Shown in pieces: positions 53,517-64,000 of a stretch of DNA of 64,000 bases. Numbering within the stretch: position 1 is the first letter of the stretch; every line of letters begins with the position of its first letter. The stretch is taken from the NCBI GenBank assembly GCA_963989245.1, contig OZ022345.1, forward strand, positions 44,632,470 to 44,696,469, given 5' to 3'. The position numbers and the translations under genes were made by a program. This DNA comes from Nansenia antarctica. Its lineage: Eukaryota > Chordata > Actinopteri > Argentiniformes > Microstomatidae. The notes under the pieces were generated by a model. That model saw only the letters and a program-made list of their open reading frames with translations, made no database searches and had not been told where the DNA came from.

Positions 53517-56500
53517 AGTGTTTTATGCCTAATTGATTGTGACGTGGTGAGGTGACAGCATAGGCCCAGGTGTATTTAGGTAGACAGATTAGTTGCACCT
53601 GGGCCAATGCAAACAGGTTATTTTGAGAACAACATTGTTTTGACCAGCTCACGCTGTTCTTTGATCTCACACCTTACCGTTACTTTTGTCTTTTTGTATG
53701 GATATTGGATTACTTTGGATTATGGACAATAAACTGTTTTAATTTTTCTACAATTTACAAGGACAGTGTGGAGTGCGTTCATTATTTTATGTCCGATCTT
53801 CTGTGTTCAACGGTGTGGCGTGGCAGTTGGATGTCTGATATGGAAGCATGTAGTGGACTTAATTCAAATGTTAATGCAATTTGAGATTGCAATTGCATGT
53901 TCCACTTTTGCATGCATTCGTACATTCGCAGGCAATATTAAAATGATAATGCAAAGCCATTTGACATTTCATTTTCAAAATCATGCGTTGCTTTGTAACT
54001 GACAAAATTCAAAAGTTCATTCTAAAGTGAAAATTACTATGCAATCCCACAATAGCATTTTCATTTTCCACTTTTGCTTGCATTATTTGAGTCAATATGA
54101 CAACTGTAATGCAATAAGGTGATTATTTGCATTTCCATGTTCTAGTAAACATCCCCTTCGTAGTTGACAACATTCAAATGTTGACAATTGTAATGCAATA
54201 ATGTTATTATCACCCGCTTATAAACTAATATATTATTCAAAGTATCCCATTCTCTTGTTCTACCGGCCTATCAGTCATTCAAGGCGTCCTGGCCAGCTCT
54301 CCTCGCCCTCCTGAAACATGAAGGCTTCTGTCATTGGTGGAGTCGTTGTTTGTGTCCTACGCGTTCAACCAAAATGTGACACACAGACGTATTCATTACA
54401 TTTGAGTCATTACTTTATATTTTAATTTGACTGAATTTCATTATGTAATAACTGAAGGAAGGTCAAACAGGCCCATGATTTGATACTGCAAACATCATCG
54501 AAACGTAGTTTTGTCGAGCGAAGTGCTTTAGTCTTCAGTGAAGAGGCAGAACAAGTGTAAAACAGCAGCATGTCCATGTATTAAATGTGTTGTAGCTCAC
54601 TGACCTGCAGATGCGCTGTGAACGCAGAGGAGCAAACCCACCAAACCCCGCATCTGGATTTGTTAGTGAATATAACCTCCAGTAGTGACAGAAAAGTGAA
54701 TATAACCTCCAGTATTGACAGAAAAGTGAATATAACCTCCAGTATTGACAGAAAAGTGAATATAAGCTCCAGTATTGACAGAGAAGTGAATATAAGCTCC
54801 AGTATTGACAGAGAAGTGCGCACTTTCCCACGCGGGTCAAGGTGCACAGTAGTCTGGTAAGGTTGGGCAAGGTGCACAGTAGTCTGATAAGGTTGGGCAA
54901 GGTGCACGATAGTCTGTTACGGGGAAGAAAGGGGGAAGAAGAAAAGGGAGAACAAAGGAAGAGAGTTAAATTGAGGCTTCTTTTCCATTATCTACATGTT
55001 TAACTAGTTCCTATGATTAAGTAAGTGACTACAGGTGATCAGAATCAGATACCTGGTTGAAAGTAAAATACTTTGAACATCCCTGCATATATATACATGA
55101 AAACACAAAAGGGCATATCAATTCAGCACATTGATTTATACATTACTTGACACCATGATGTCAATGGGAAAAGAGCGGCGCAATACTACCAGCGATAATT
55201 TCAAAACGGAGATAACCGAGGCTGCGTTCGTAAATACGCTCTGGAAATCTGATCACCACTCATGGAATGCCTCTTGTCCAATCAAATGACGTGGTCCCTT
55301 TATGACGTTGCACCTAGTGTGCGTTCCGGTGCTCTCAGAGCAAAATTACGAACGCAGCCCAAGAAACGAGAGGAAACAAGTCAACTCCGACATGGATATA
55401 ACGATTGTGCGCATGCGACAACGTCCAACAATTAAGTGTTAAATTATATTATATTATAGGTTTAAAAAACGGGAGATTTATGGGAAAATATTTAAACGGG
55501 AGCACAGTGGGAAATAAAGGTAAATACGGGAGAATCCCGGGAAAACGGGAGGGTTGACAGGTATGAGTCCATACTAATACTTGATCTTCATCCGTTTTTA
55601 TATCAAAGTTACTGCATTAGTTTCTATGGAGGGCAGATCGTGCCACATTCAAATGCAATACACACATCGGAATGCAATACATGTGTAACACAAAATATAA
55701 TGCAAAAATACGGCATATTTGTGCCAAAATGAAATCAATGTGTGCAGGGCTGACAAGTTTCACCAAAAGTTTGGAGTGAGATTTTTTTGGCGGTGGAGCG
55801 AGCCAAAAGCGTTTTGGCAGCGGCGGCCCCTCTCTCCCACCCAATTATTTGTGCTAGTTTCCTGCAATTTTACATGTTGTTCATAATAAACCAGCGCAAG
55901 AAATTAAAATAATTAACATTTTATAAAACAAGAAAAAAATTCAGACAATATATCATATTTATGAAATCTTAATAACCAAATACAGTAGCCTACAGACTCT
56001 AAAAGAAAAATGGGCCCTATCAACAGGACTTAGCCCCTTGGTCAGCAGCAGAAAGACCCTTGATCATCATCTTATACACAGTGCATTGCTCATAGATGGC
56101 TATCATGTTATACAGTACATACCAGGGTTTTTCCTGGGTCAGAATGAGGGCTTGGTGGTTGATCTTGACATTTCTTTTGAGGGACCCCCAATTGTTGTAT
56201 TTGTATTGTAAATTGTAATTATTGTGAATTATTATTATTATTAATGTACCTGGTTATGTTACAGTAGAGAAACAAAAAACAGTTACCAAAACTGAGTATT
56301 TACTAGCTAAGATTGGCAAAAGATTGGCGTGGTGCAACCGAAATGAGTAAACAACTAGTTTGAAACTAGCTAGTAACAACTAGGGGTTTAGTAACTACTA
56401 AATGCCTGCATTTAGTAATTACTTACGCCAAATTGGTGCAACCCAGTCCAGTAGGCTACCAGATACGATGTTGTAATGTATGCACATATTTTGCTACCAC

Positions 56501-56519
56501 GGTTGCCAGACGGAATTGA
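53517..56519. other. Gene-free stretch with minisatellites and transposon ends
   Basis: Contains a GGCCCAGGTG/CACCTGGGCC inverted repeat (about 53564-53605), a 30-bp minisatellite with GTGAATATAACCTCCAG (54664-54815), a second 30-bp repeat with AAGGTGCACAGTAGTCTG (54839-54910), the MITE at 55230-55361, and CGGGAAAACGGGAGGGTTGA near 55535, resembling a hAT end. No coding domain was recognised. Confidence 0.6.
55230..55361. mobile_element. Foldback MITE related to the one nested at 25374
   Basis: The left end has GCTGCGTTCGTAAATACGCT and the right end TTACGAACGCAGCCC. The interior shares TCTGGAAATC, TCCAATC and GCTCTCAGAG with the 25.4-kb copy. Confidence 0.75.
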
Positions 56520-57373
56520 CAATGTCCCAGGGTTCGAGTTATAAGCTGAACTCTGTGGGGGTCTCCAAAATAACAGTGCGAAATGTTCTCATGCACGCGC
56601 GAATCATGCCCACACAGCGATGGGACTTACAAGTTTTAATTAGCTATAGGCAGTAGCGGATTAAGGTGGTCAGTGGCCCTAGGCTACTCCTTTGTGTGAG
56701 GACCCCCCGCCCCCATACACAAGCCTCCCCCCTCCCCAAAATATACAACTCACGAGCACCCTGCACACACACACCACTCATAATGCTTTACCATAAAACA
56801 CTTAAACACTTTAATAACACAATAACACAACAGTGTTAATAATGCAAAGAATAAAAAAAAGGTTCAGTGCATTCAGTTCTGTCTCTATTGCTCTCCTCTC
56901 CCGTTGTCTCTCTGTTACTGTCCTGTTGTCTGTCTCTCTGTTGCTGTCCTGTTGTCTGTCTCTCTGTTGCTGTCCTGTTGTCCGTCTCTCTGTTGCTCCC
57001 CTCAGCTCTAAATGAAAGAAATGAATTAGCTAATTAGTTGGCATGTAAACATATAGTTAGGGTTGGGTACAGTTTGGGTTTTATTCGATACCGGTGACAA
57101 ATCGATACTTTAAAAACGGTACCGGTACAGAAACATCATCCTCATCCTCAAATCCCAACATATCCTGACGCTACAGCTGCAGGCTACTCATTTCACCACA
57201 TCAACAGCCCCACATGAAACAACAGCTATAAAAGCGATAGTCACACATGTATCTCGGCCAATAATTTTGTTATTTTTGCTATACAGAAGGAGCGAAAAAT
57301 ACATTAGGTTAGTACACTAGGTTAGTAAAAAGTAAAAGCCACCTTACCTTTACGGAGACAAGATAGACCAAAG

Positions 57374-57575
57374 TGGTCTGTTTTCAGTAGGCTGAGTGGT
57401 CTGTTTTCAGTAGGCTGAGTGGTCTGTTTTCAGTAGGCTGAGTGGTCTATTTTCAGTAGGCTGAGTGGTCTGTTTTCAGTAGGCTGAGTGGTCTGTTTTC
57501 AGTAGGCTGAGTGGTCTGTTTTCAGTAGGCTGAGTGGTCTGTTTTCAGTAGGCTGAGTGGTCTGTTTTCAGTAGG
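57374..57575. repeat. 23-bp minisatellite inside the hAT element
   Basis: About nine copies of GTGGTCTGTTTTCAGTAGGC plus TGA. It truncates the minus-strand frame that starts at 57726. Confidence 0.95.
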
Positions 57576-57726
57576 TAGCAGAGTCCTCAGTAGTAGCAGC
57601 AGTAGTAGTAACAGTAGTAGCAGCAGGGCTAACGTTAGGTGTCATAGCAGGTTTCTTTGATAAAAACCCGACATTTTCTAGGCTTGATGACCCGGTCGGC
57701 AGCAGTGGCCTTTTTTTGGGCGGCAT
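57568..57726 (-). pseudogene. Possible hAT transposase N-terminal remnant
   Basis: 53-codon minus-strand frame starting MPPKKRPLLPTGSSSLENVG and continuing FLSKKPAMTPN, then a Thr/Ala-rich stretch. A basic start followed by an FxxKKP-like motif is usual for hAT transposases, but the frame ends at the minisatellite and has no catalytic part. Confidence 0.3.
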
Positions 57727-58239
57727 GGTAGCTACTGTATGTATATACTCCTGTATAGCTAATTAATGAATGTTTGCTTCTCAATAATAGGCTAGGTGCA
57801 CGATCTCACTACTTCCTGAAAGGCAACTGGTGTCTCACTCTATTGGTTTAATTGATTAATCAGCTGTGCACTGTGTGTTCCAACGGTTTACCGCACAGCT
57901 GATTAATCAACCTTTTGCTGTTGCACAATATTCTACTGCGCCCCATGGTGTCTTGGTGGTGAAGTGCAGGCAGTCAAAGGCATACTGTCATTCACAGGAG
58001 ATTAATGGTGCGCGTAGTTCTTTTGAAAAACGTGTTTATTTTACAATATTTATAATATAAATTAAATAATATTCATTACATTGACATTTTGATCAAATAA
58101 TAGTTGTGGTAATGTATTATTAGCGACCCCCACAGATTTTTGATTTTACTGCCTTCATGGGAGCTCAGAGAGCCTCAGACCATCTCTATGGGAGCTCAGC
58201 TCCCATTGGCTCCCACATAACTCGAACCCTGCAATGTCC

Positions 58240-58313
58240 AGCCCAACCGGTCTAAAAGCTGCCGAATCCACCCGTCCAGTGTGACCAAAAGTAGCCCAAT
58301 CTGGCAACACTGC
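58240..58313. mobile_element. Small GTTGCCAGA element, right part (split by the hAT insertion)
   Basis: The left part GTTGCCAGACGGAATTGA lies at about 56502-56519 and the right part ends CCAATCTGGCAACACTGC. Ignoring the hAT element, the two form a roughly 90-110-bp unit with GTTGCCAGA/TCTGGCAAC inverted ends. The right end is also the start of the large duplication as seen in this window. Confidence 0.65.
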
Positions 58314-58890
58314 TTGCTACGTTCTTGCAGCTCGCGTGAACACAGGTTCTTCCATCAGCGCTCGCCTGCCGCTTCGATTGCAGACTCAAGTTAACGCACG
58401 TGCAGAAAGATGCCACGAAACTCATGTTCGGTAGCTTTCTTTCAAGGAATTAAAAAAATAAAAGTCCCGTAAAACAATTGTTATTTCTCGCCATGAGAAA
58501 TAGAGGTGCGGCGTGAGAACTGGTTGAAATGCGTGAGTCTCACGGCGATTGCGTGAGACTTGGCAGCTCTGCGAGTATTTCTGTATGAATTACAGGAACA
58601 AGCAGGAGAGAGTGGAGTCTCCTGCTCCCAGCTGTCTGTCTATGAAGAGTGACAGGTCTATGGACCACCCCGGAATATTATTCAAAGGAGGAGTCTGTCC
58701 TCCTGATATAAGGTGAGAGAGTTGGTGAAGCAGCTTTGTCATACTTCTATCACAATAAGAAGTCTTCACTAGGGGTGTGAACATGTGCCTGAGTACACAA
58801 GTACTCTTAGGTCTCATAATCGATACAAGGTGAAGTCTCTGGACAAGATGGCACCAGTTGACAAGATAGCACCAGTAGTATTCAGTGAAT

Positions 58891-58978
58891 AAAAACACCG
58901 TCGTAGACAGACAGCTGGGAGCAGGACAAAACATTTCTTCTGTCCTGCTCCCAGCTGTCTGTCTATGAAGGTGTTTTT
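58891..58978. repeat. Long hairpin (right copy of 610-697)
   Basis: Same inverted arms with CAGCTGGGAGCAGGAC. The loop differs by two bases from the left copy (AAAACATTTC against AAAAAAATTC). Confidence 0.85.
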
Positions 58979-59853
58979 AGTGTGTTTAGTTTTTTTGTAA
59001 AATTAACACCACTATTTACAATTTGTAAGATAATATTTCAACCATGTTCTTCAACCCTGTAACTATTTCTTAGTTCGTCACCCATAAGTATTAAACTTTA
59101 CAGCTGATTTCCTTCACTTTCCTTTACTAAAAAAGGTAAATAAAAACCTAAATTGTGCTATTCAATAATGTTCAGTAGAGCTATCAAAGCAACCTGGGCT
59201 TCCATAACACTGCAGCAGTGCCACAGGCTGATTGCCTCCATGCCATGCCGCATTGATGCAGTAATTCGTGCAAAAGGAGCCCAGACCAAGTATTGAGTGC
59301 ATAAATGAACATACTTTTCAGAAGGTGGACATTTCTGTATTATAAATCCTTTTTTTGATTGGTCTTATGTAATATTCGAATATTTTGAGATACTGGATTT
59401 TTGATTTTCATGAGCTGTAAGCCGTAATCATCAACATTAAAACAAAAAAGGCTTGAAATATTTCACTTCATGTGTAATGAATCTAGAATATATGAAAGTT
59501 TCACTTTCTGAATTAAATTACGGAAAATAATGAACTTTTCCATGATATTGTAATTTTTGAGATGCAACTGTATACTCTGTGCCGCCTGAAGGGGTGTGAA
59601 GACGTGTCAAGACCCCCCCCCCCCCCAAACACACCCTCCTCCTCACCCCACACATCCATAGGTTTGTTGAAAGGACTACCGTAGTTGTTACAATCCCTAG
59701 TATTGCACCACTTCTAATGGGGAGTTCTTGAAAGGCTGCTATTAGGCTTTACCACCGGGACACATCGTCAGTTGTATACCTCCGCATCACAGGGTGTTTC
59801 GGCCATTTATTACAAGACACCCTCTGCTGAGGCAGGCCCACCACAGGTTGATC

Positions 59854-61691
59854 AATGAATGAATGAATGAATGGTCTTTATTGTCATTGATATAGTACAG
59901 GTACCATACAACGAAATTTGGGAGGGGGGGCTCCCCTGGTGCTAGGAAAAAAAACTAAAAACAAGAAGGGAAAAGAGCTGGTTTACATAAATAAAGGCTA
60001 TGTACACTATCCACTATACTATACAAATAAAACACTGTGCTGTACTCTATGCTATGCTATACATATCCTAACATTTCCTATCTCTGAACCTTATGTACCC
60101 GAGGGTTGTCATATTGCACATAGTGTTATTGCACATTCATTTAAAGTGTCGCAGTTTGCAGGTTTGAAATGTTCACAGTTGTGTTTCAGTATTGCACTTG
60201 ATTACAATCTAGTAGCTGCCATCAAATTGTTCTAGATTGTCCAGGGCCTAGAACCTAGGTCTTTGCTGTGTTCAGGGCCTGAATGGCCCTGGGGTAGAAG
60301 CTGAGCTTCAGTCTATTTGTCCCTGCGAACATGGTCCTGAACCGCCTGTCCGAGGGCAGCCGAACAAAGTGTTCGTTCCCAGGGTGGGATGGGTCTCTGG
60401 AGATCTTGGAGGCCTTCCTGAGGCAGCGTGTGTTGTACAGCTCTTCCAGAGAGGGGAGGGGGGCGCCGGTGATCTTCTGGGGTGATCTCACGACTCTCTG
60501 TAGCGCTTTCCTCTCTGCGGCTGTGCAGCTGGAGAACCACACGCAGATGCAGTAGGTGAGGATGCTCTCCACTGTGCAGCGGTAGAAGGTCACAAGCAGC
60601 TCCTGTCTGAGGTGGTATTTCCTGAGGACTCTCAGGAAGTAGAGCCGCTGTTGTGCCTTCTTGATGATGGCTGCTGTGTTGGTCTTCCAGGACAGGTCAT
60701 CCTGTATGTGCACCCCCAGGAATCGGAGGGTTGAGACTCTCTCCACGCTCCCTCCATCGACGAGCAGGGGCTGGACCTCAGATTTTTTCCTCCTGAAGTC
60801 CACGATGATTTCCTGGGTCTTTGACTGGTTCAGCAGCAGGTTGTTAACCTTGCACAGCTTGCCCAGCTGCTCCACCTCATCCCTGTACGCCGCCTCGTCC
60901 CCCCCCCGAGATGCAGCCCACCACGGTGGTGTCGTCTGCAAACTTTACGATGGAGTTGCTGGGGTGGACGGGGGTGAAGTCGTAGGTGTAGAGGTTGTAG
61001 AGGATGGGGCTTAGCACGCAGCCCTGGGGGGACCCAGTGCTGAGTCTGAGGGCTGTGGAGGTGTGGGAGCCCACCCGCACCCTCTGGGGGCGGTCAGACA
61101 GGAAGTCCTTGATCCATGCACAGATAGAGTGTGATAGTCCCAGGTCTAGTAGTTTGGTCACTAGCCTGTCTGGAAGGATGGTGTTGAAGGCAGAGCTGAA
61201 GTCCACAAAGAGCAGTCTCGCGTAGCTGTTCCCCCTCTCCAGGTGGGATAGAGTGGAGTGGAGAGTCGTCGCGATGGCGTCCTCTGTGGACCTGTGGGCT
61301 CTGTAGGCGAACTGGTATGGATCCAGGTTGGGCGGGAGGCGTGTGACTATGTGGGCCCGGACTAGTTTCTCGAAGCACTTCATGATGATTGGTGTGAGTG
61401 CCACCGGGCGGTAGTCGTTTAGGCAGCTCACCGTGCTTTTCTTCGGGACTGGGATGATAGTTGAGGTTTTCAGGCAGGGTGGGATGGTGGCCTGGGACAG
61501 GGACTGGTTGAAGATGTTGGTGAAAACCCCGGCCAGCTGGTCGGCACAGTCCCTCAGCACCCGTCCCAGGACGCCATCCGGCCCTGAGGCTTTTCTGGGG
61601 TCCACCGCCTTCAGCACGCGTCTCACTTCATGCTCTGTGAGGGTGAGGCTGCTGAGAGCCTGGGTGTGTGTCCCGTGGTTAGGTGTTTGCC
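59854..61691 (-). mobile_element. L2/CR1/Rex1-type LINE, 5'-truncated (right copy)
   Basis: Duplicate of 1571-3408 with the same 3' GAAT tail and truncation point. Confidence 0.8.
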
Positions 61692-61713
61692 TTAGCAGCC
61701 CAGATGGCGTCAC
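60255..61713 (-). pseudogene. LINE reverse transcriptase, frameshifted (right copy)
   Basis: Same RT motifs as 1971-3430 (FVDFSSAF, SPQGCVLSP, FADDTTVV), with a Leu for Val change just before motif A. The frame break is at the same homopolymer but here the run is nine C (60899-60907) instead of ten, so the two copies fail in different frames. Confidence 0.9.
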
Positions 61714-62173
61714 TCCTCTTCAGCCACAGCCAATGGCTCGTCCTCTCGGCGGTGTTGGCCAGCTCTTTGATGGCCTGTCTGTGAACTTGTCCCCTGACTC
61801 CAACCTCCCTAAGGAGCTTTGCTGATGTGCTGGCTACAAAGCCCCTACACCCCACCTCCACCGGGCGCACCTTTACCTTCCAGCCTGTCCTCTGCCTCAG
61901 CTGCTAAGTTGGAGTACCGCAGCTTCTTACGTTCATATGCTTCTTCAATTCCATCCTCCCAGGGCACTGTCAGCTCAATGATGTCCTCCCAGGGCACTGT
62001 CAGCTCAATGATGTCCTCCCAGGGCACTGTCAGCTCAATGATGTAGACGAGCTGGCAGTTTTTAGACCATAGGACGAGGTCTGGTCGCAGGGTGGTCGTT
62101 GCGATCTCCGGGGGGAAAATAAGCCTCCGCTCCAAGTCGACTCGCATCTGCCAGTCCCTGGCTGCATTCAGTG
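61683..62173 (-). mobile_element. Restriction-like-endonuclease LINE, C-terminal fragment (right copy)
   Basis: Duplicate of 3400-3890, including the triplicated IIELTVPWED segment (61954-62043). Confidence 0.8.
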
Positions 62174-62872
62174 GGCCCAGATCAGGACTTGAAATTCTTG
62201 TCCTCAGTTTTCCCCCTCCCGAACAAACGATGGTGGGTGTCGGCGCACGTCATGGTTGTTGATCGGTTGGCAAATTGTTTTGGGCCGCTACCCACACGTT
62301 TAGCTGTGTTACTCATTCCATGAATGTATGATCCTTACAAGTTGTACCTCATTGTAAAGGTGACCAATCAGGCTTTCCAACGATATAAAATACAATACCA
62401 ATTGGTATTACTAAAGGGGAGGAATAATCAACCAAAAAAGCATTTCCGAACTTTTTTTGAGGGGTTTATATATAGTTAATCTCTTAATCTCTCTCTTTCT
62501 CTCTGTGTGTCTTTAGCAGCCCTCTTCAGGAGGAGGGTGTCAGCTGTCAGGGCTGTGTAACCCCTTCAAGACCTCCTTTTCTTATTTCCCAGTTGGATTT
62601 AATCATGGACATTACCAGTGTGCTTCATTGACACCACTTGAATAGAACATACTCCTACATTTACAGCTGAATACCACCAGAGGGCGCTACTGCTAGTGCT
62701 GATCATTCATCGGTCAATGCATTGAGGGTGAAATCTCAATCCAACTTTAAAATGTGTACTGACTGACCCCACTTCTAAACATATTTTTGATACTATTGAC
62801 TGAGGCTCTTTAAACATTAAGCACTCTATCTATCTATGAATCTAGCCATCTCCCCTCTAACTACCAAAATAA
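62174..62872. other. Non-coding right part of the duplication
   Basis: Counterpart of 3891-4590. No gene. Confidence 0.6.
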
Positions 62873-64000
62873 GGCTTGCCCACGAAGTTTCTTCAGGACC
62901 TCAAAAAAGATCACAAAACCCACTTTGAGAAAATTAAAAAACAATGCAACAAACTATGCAATCAGGTAATTACCATGACCAAATCTGCTAAGAAAGAATA
63001 CCTCGATAACAAAATCGAAGAAAACTTAAACAAACCACGTGACCTTTGGAAGCTACTTAATAGCCAACTAGGTTGCAGTCAAAAACTCAAAACCAGGTCT
63101 ACAAACATCAGCATCAAATCTGGTGATTCTCTCCTTACAGACAAGCTGGATGTGGCTAAGTGCTTAAACACTTTCTTTACAACCATAGCCACTAAATTAG
63201 TTAACAATCTACCACCCCACTCAGGGCGTTATGGTGTAGAGCACATCCGTGAGTTCTACAATAAACTGGGTGTACGCAATGATGATTTTAAACTCTCCAT
63301 GGTGTCAAACGATGAGGTGTTTAAAAAGCTAGGCGCTCTACACTCAGAAAAGGCCACGGGCCATGACAATATTCCAGCCAGATTTCTAAAAGACTCAGCT
63401 GCCTCCATTACCCCAATCATCACCCACATAATAAACCTCTCCATCAAACAGGGACACGTCCCCCTTGACTTTAAAATAGCAAGGGTAACCCCACTGTATA
63501 AAAAAGGAAGCAAATTAGACCCAGGCAACTACCGACCTGTTTCTATTCTTAATTCCATCTCGAAACTTATGGAAAAAATAGTTTATGAACAGGTCGATAG
63601 GTACCTTACCGAAAAAAAGCTGATGTATGAATTTCAATCAGGATTCAGAACATCCCATTCCACTGACACATGCCTTCTCTATTTGAACGACCACATCAAC
63701 CATGAGGTGGACTCGGGCAAGTACTGCGGCATGGTCATGCTGGACCTCCAGAAGGCCTTCGACACAGTAGATCACCACATATTGTTAGATAAACTGAAAG
63801 CAATTGGGTTCGATAGAACATCGGTGAGCTGGATGCAATCCTACTTAGAGGGGAGGGAACAGGTGGTTAGTGTGAACGGAACACTGTCCCCCCCCCTCCC
63901 AGTGACCTGCGGCGTTCCACAAGGAAGCATTTTGGGACCTTTACTGTTCCTAATATATGTGAATGACATGTCATCAGCATGTGATTGCAATTTGTTCCTG
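62873..64000 (+). CDS. LINE reverse transcriptase, open to the window edge (partial)
   Basis: A plus-strand frame open from 62873 to the last base with no stop; recognisable LINE sequence begins at about 62900. It reads KTHFEKIKKQCNKLCNQVIT, KPRDLWKLLNSQLG, SEKATGHDNIPARFLKDSA, NYRPVSILNSISKLMEKIVY, QSGFRTSHSTDTCLLYLND, MVMLDLQKAFDTVDHHILL (motif A), GVPQGSILGPLLFLIYVNDM (motif B) and ends just before motif C. This is a CR1/L2/jockey-type reverse transcriptase, distinct from the one at 60255-61713. The endonuclease part is missing because the copy begins exactly at the duplication boundary. There is no proper start codon. Whether it stays intact cannot be seen. Confidence 0.88.

Larger units (their letters stand above)
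56528..58231. mobile_element. hAT-type transposon (1704 bp)
   Basis: Inverted ends CAGGGTTCGAGTTAT and ATAACTCGAACCCTG, flanked by a perfect 8-bp duplication CAATGTCC (56520-56527 and 58232-58239). Inside are a 26-bp CTGTTGCTGTCCTGTTGTC repeat (56890-57000), a 23-bp minisatellite (57374-57570) and a possible transposase N-terminus on the minus strand (57726-57568). No full transposase remains. It is inserted in a small GTTGCCAGA-ended element. Confidence 0.92.
58282..62900. repeat. Large direct duplication, right copy
   Basis: Counterpart of 1-4617, offset 58281-58284 bases. Differences include TCTGTCC for TCTATCC near 58697, a shorter C run at the LINE frameshift, a 4-bp CTGA insertion near 62800 and a 3-bp deletion near 62760. 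At its right end it passes straight into an open LINE reading frame. Confidence 0.95.

Noticed and set aside
1..64000. tRNA, rRNA or small nuclear RNA genes
   Set aside because: Only tRNA-derived SINE heads were seen. None folds convincingly as an intact tRNA by eye, and no rRNA-like sequence was recognised.

Overview
This is a eukaryotic window, almost certainly from a teleost fish. Genes are split into short exons with GT-AG introns. One recognisable gene is a tdrd5 homologue and another is a fish-type MHC class I chain. The repeats (L2/Rex1-type and restriction-like-endonuclease LINEs, Ty3/Gypsy and hAT elements, tRNA-derived SINEs with a GATAAAAGCGTCTGC tail, long CA/GA/ATT tracts and many minisatellites) are typical of ray-finned fish. 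I do not name a species.

Layout. 1-4617 is a block of degraded LINE sequence that recurs almost unchanged, in direct orientation, at 58282-62900. 4674-10044 holds two head-to-tail copies of a restriction-like-endonuclease LINE on the minus strand. The longer copy is broken by a solo LTR, an unidentified 705-bp insert and a frameshift. 12002-18197 (+) is a tdrd5 gene for which I can join ten coding exons in frame (653 codons). 18.4-23.5 kb is repeat-rich and gene-free. 23575-27157 (-) is an MHC class I gene whose alpha-1 exon is split by a 1.7-kb hAT element. 29.9-30.9 kb is a frameshifted transposase-like remnant (+). 31038-33146 (-) carries five in-phase exons of a cadherin-related gene, CDHR5-like. 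33.3-42.1 kb is a mosaic of LINE tails, SINEs, hairpins and local duplications that repeatedly copy what looks like the 5' end of the next gene. 42079-48564 (+) is a large gene for a very highly charged, trichohyalin-like coiled-coil protein with recent tandem exon duplication. 49.1-49.7 kb is a LINE C-terminal fragment. 50044-53516 (-) is a truncated Ty3/Gypsy retrotransposon with one LTR. 53.5-56.5 kb is gene-free. 56528-58231 is a second 1.7-kb hAT element. From 62.87 kb to the window end an open LINE reverse transcriptase reads off the edge on the plus strand.

How the parts relate. The host genes look independent: tdrd5 acts in germline piRNA/transposon control, the class I gene in immunity, and the cadherin-like gene in adhesion. 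The common theme is transposon-driven remodelling: insertions inside exons, TIR- and exon-derived minisatellites, exon duplication and a large near-identical flanking duplication. I found no operon-like or CRISPR-like system. The nearest things to undescribed structures are the exon-end/splice-donor minisatellite at 40.2-41.1 kb, the minisatellites built from an element's own terminal inverted repeat (38.1 and 41.5 kb), and the tandemly growing coiled-coil gene.
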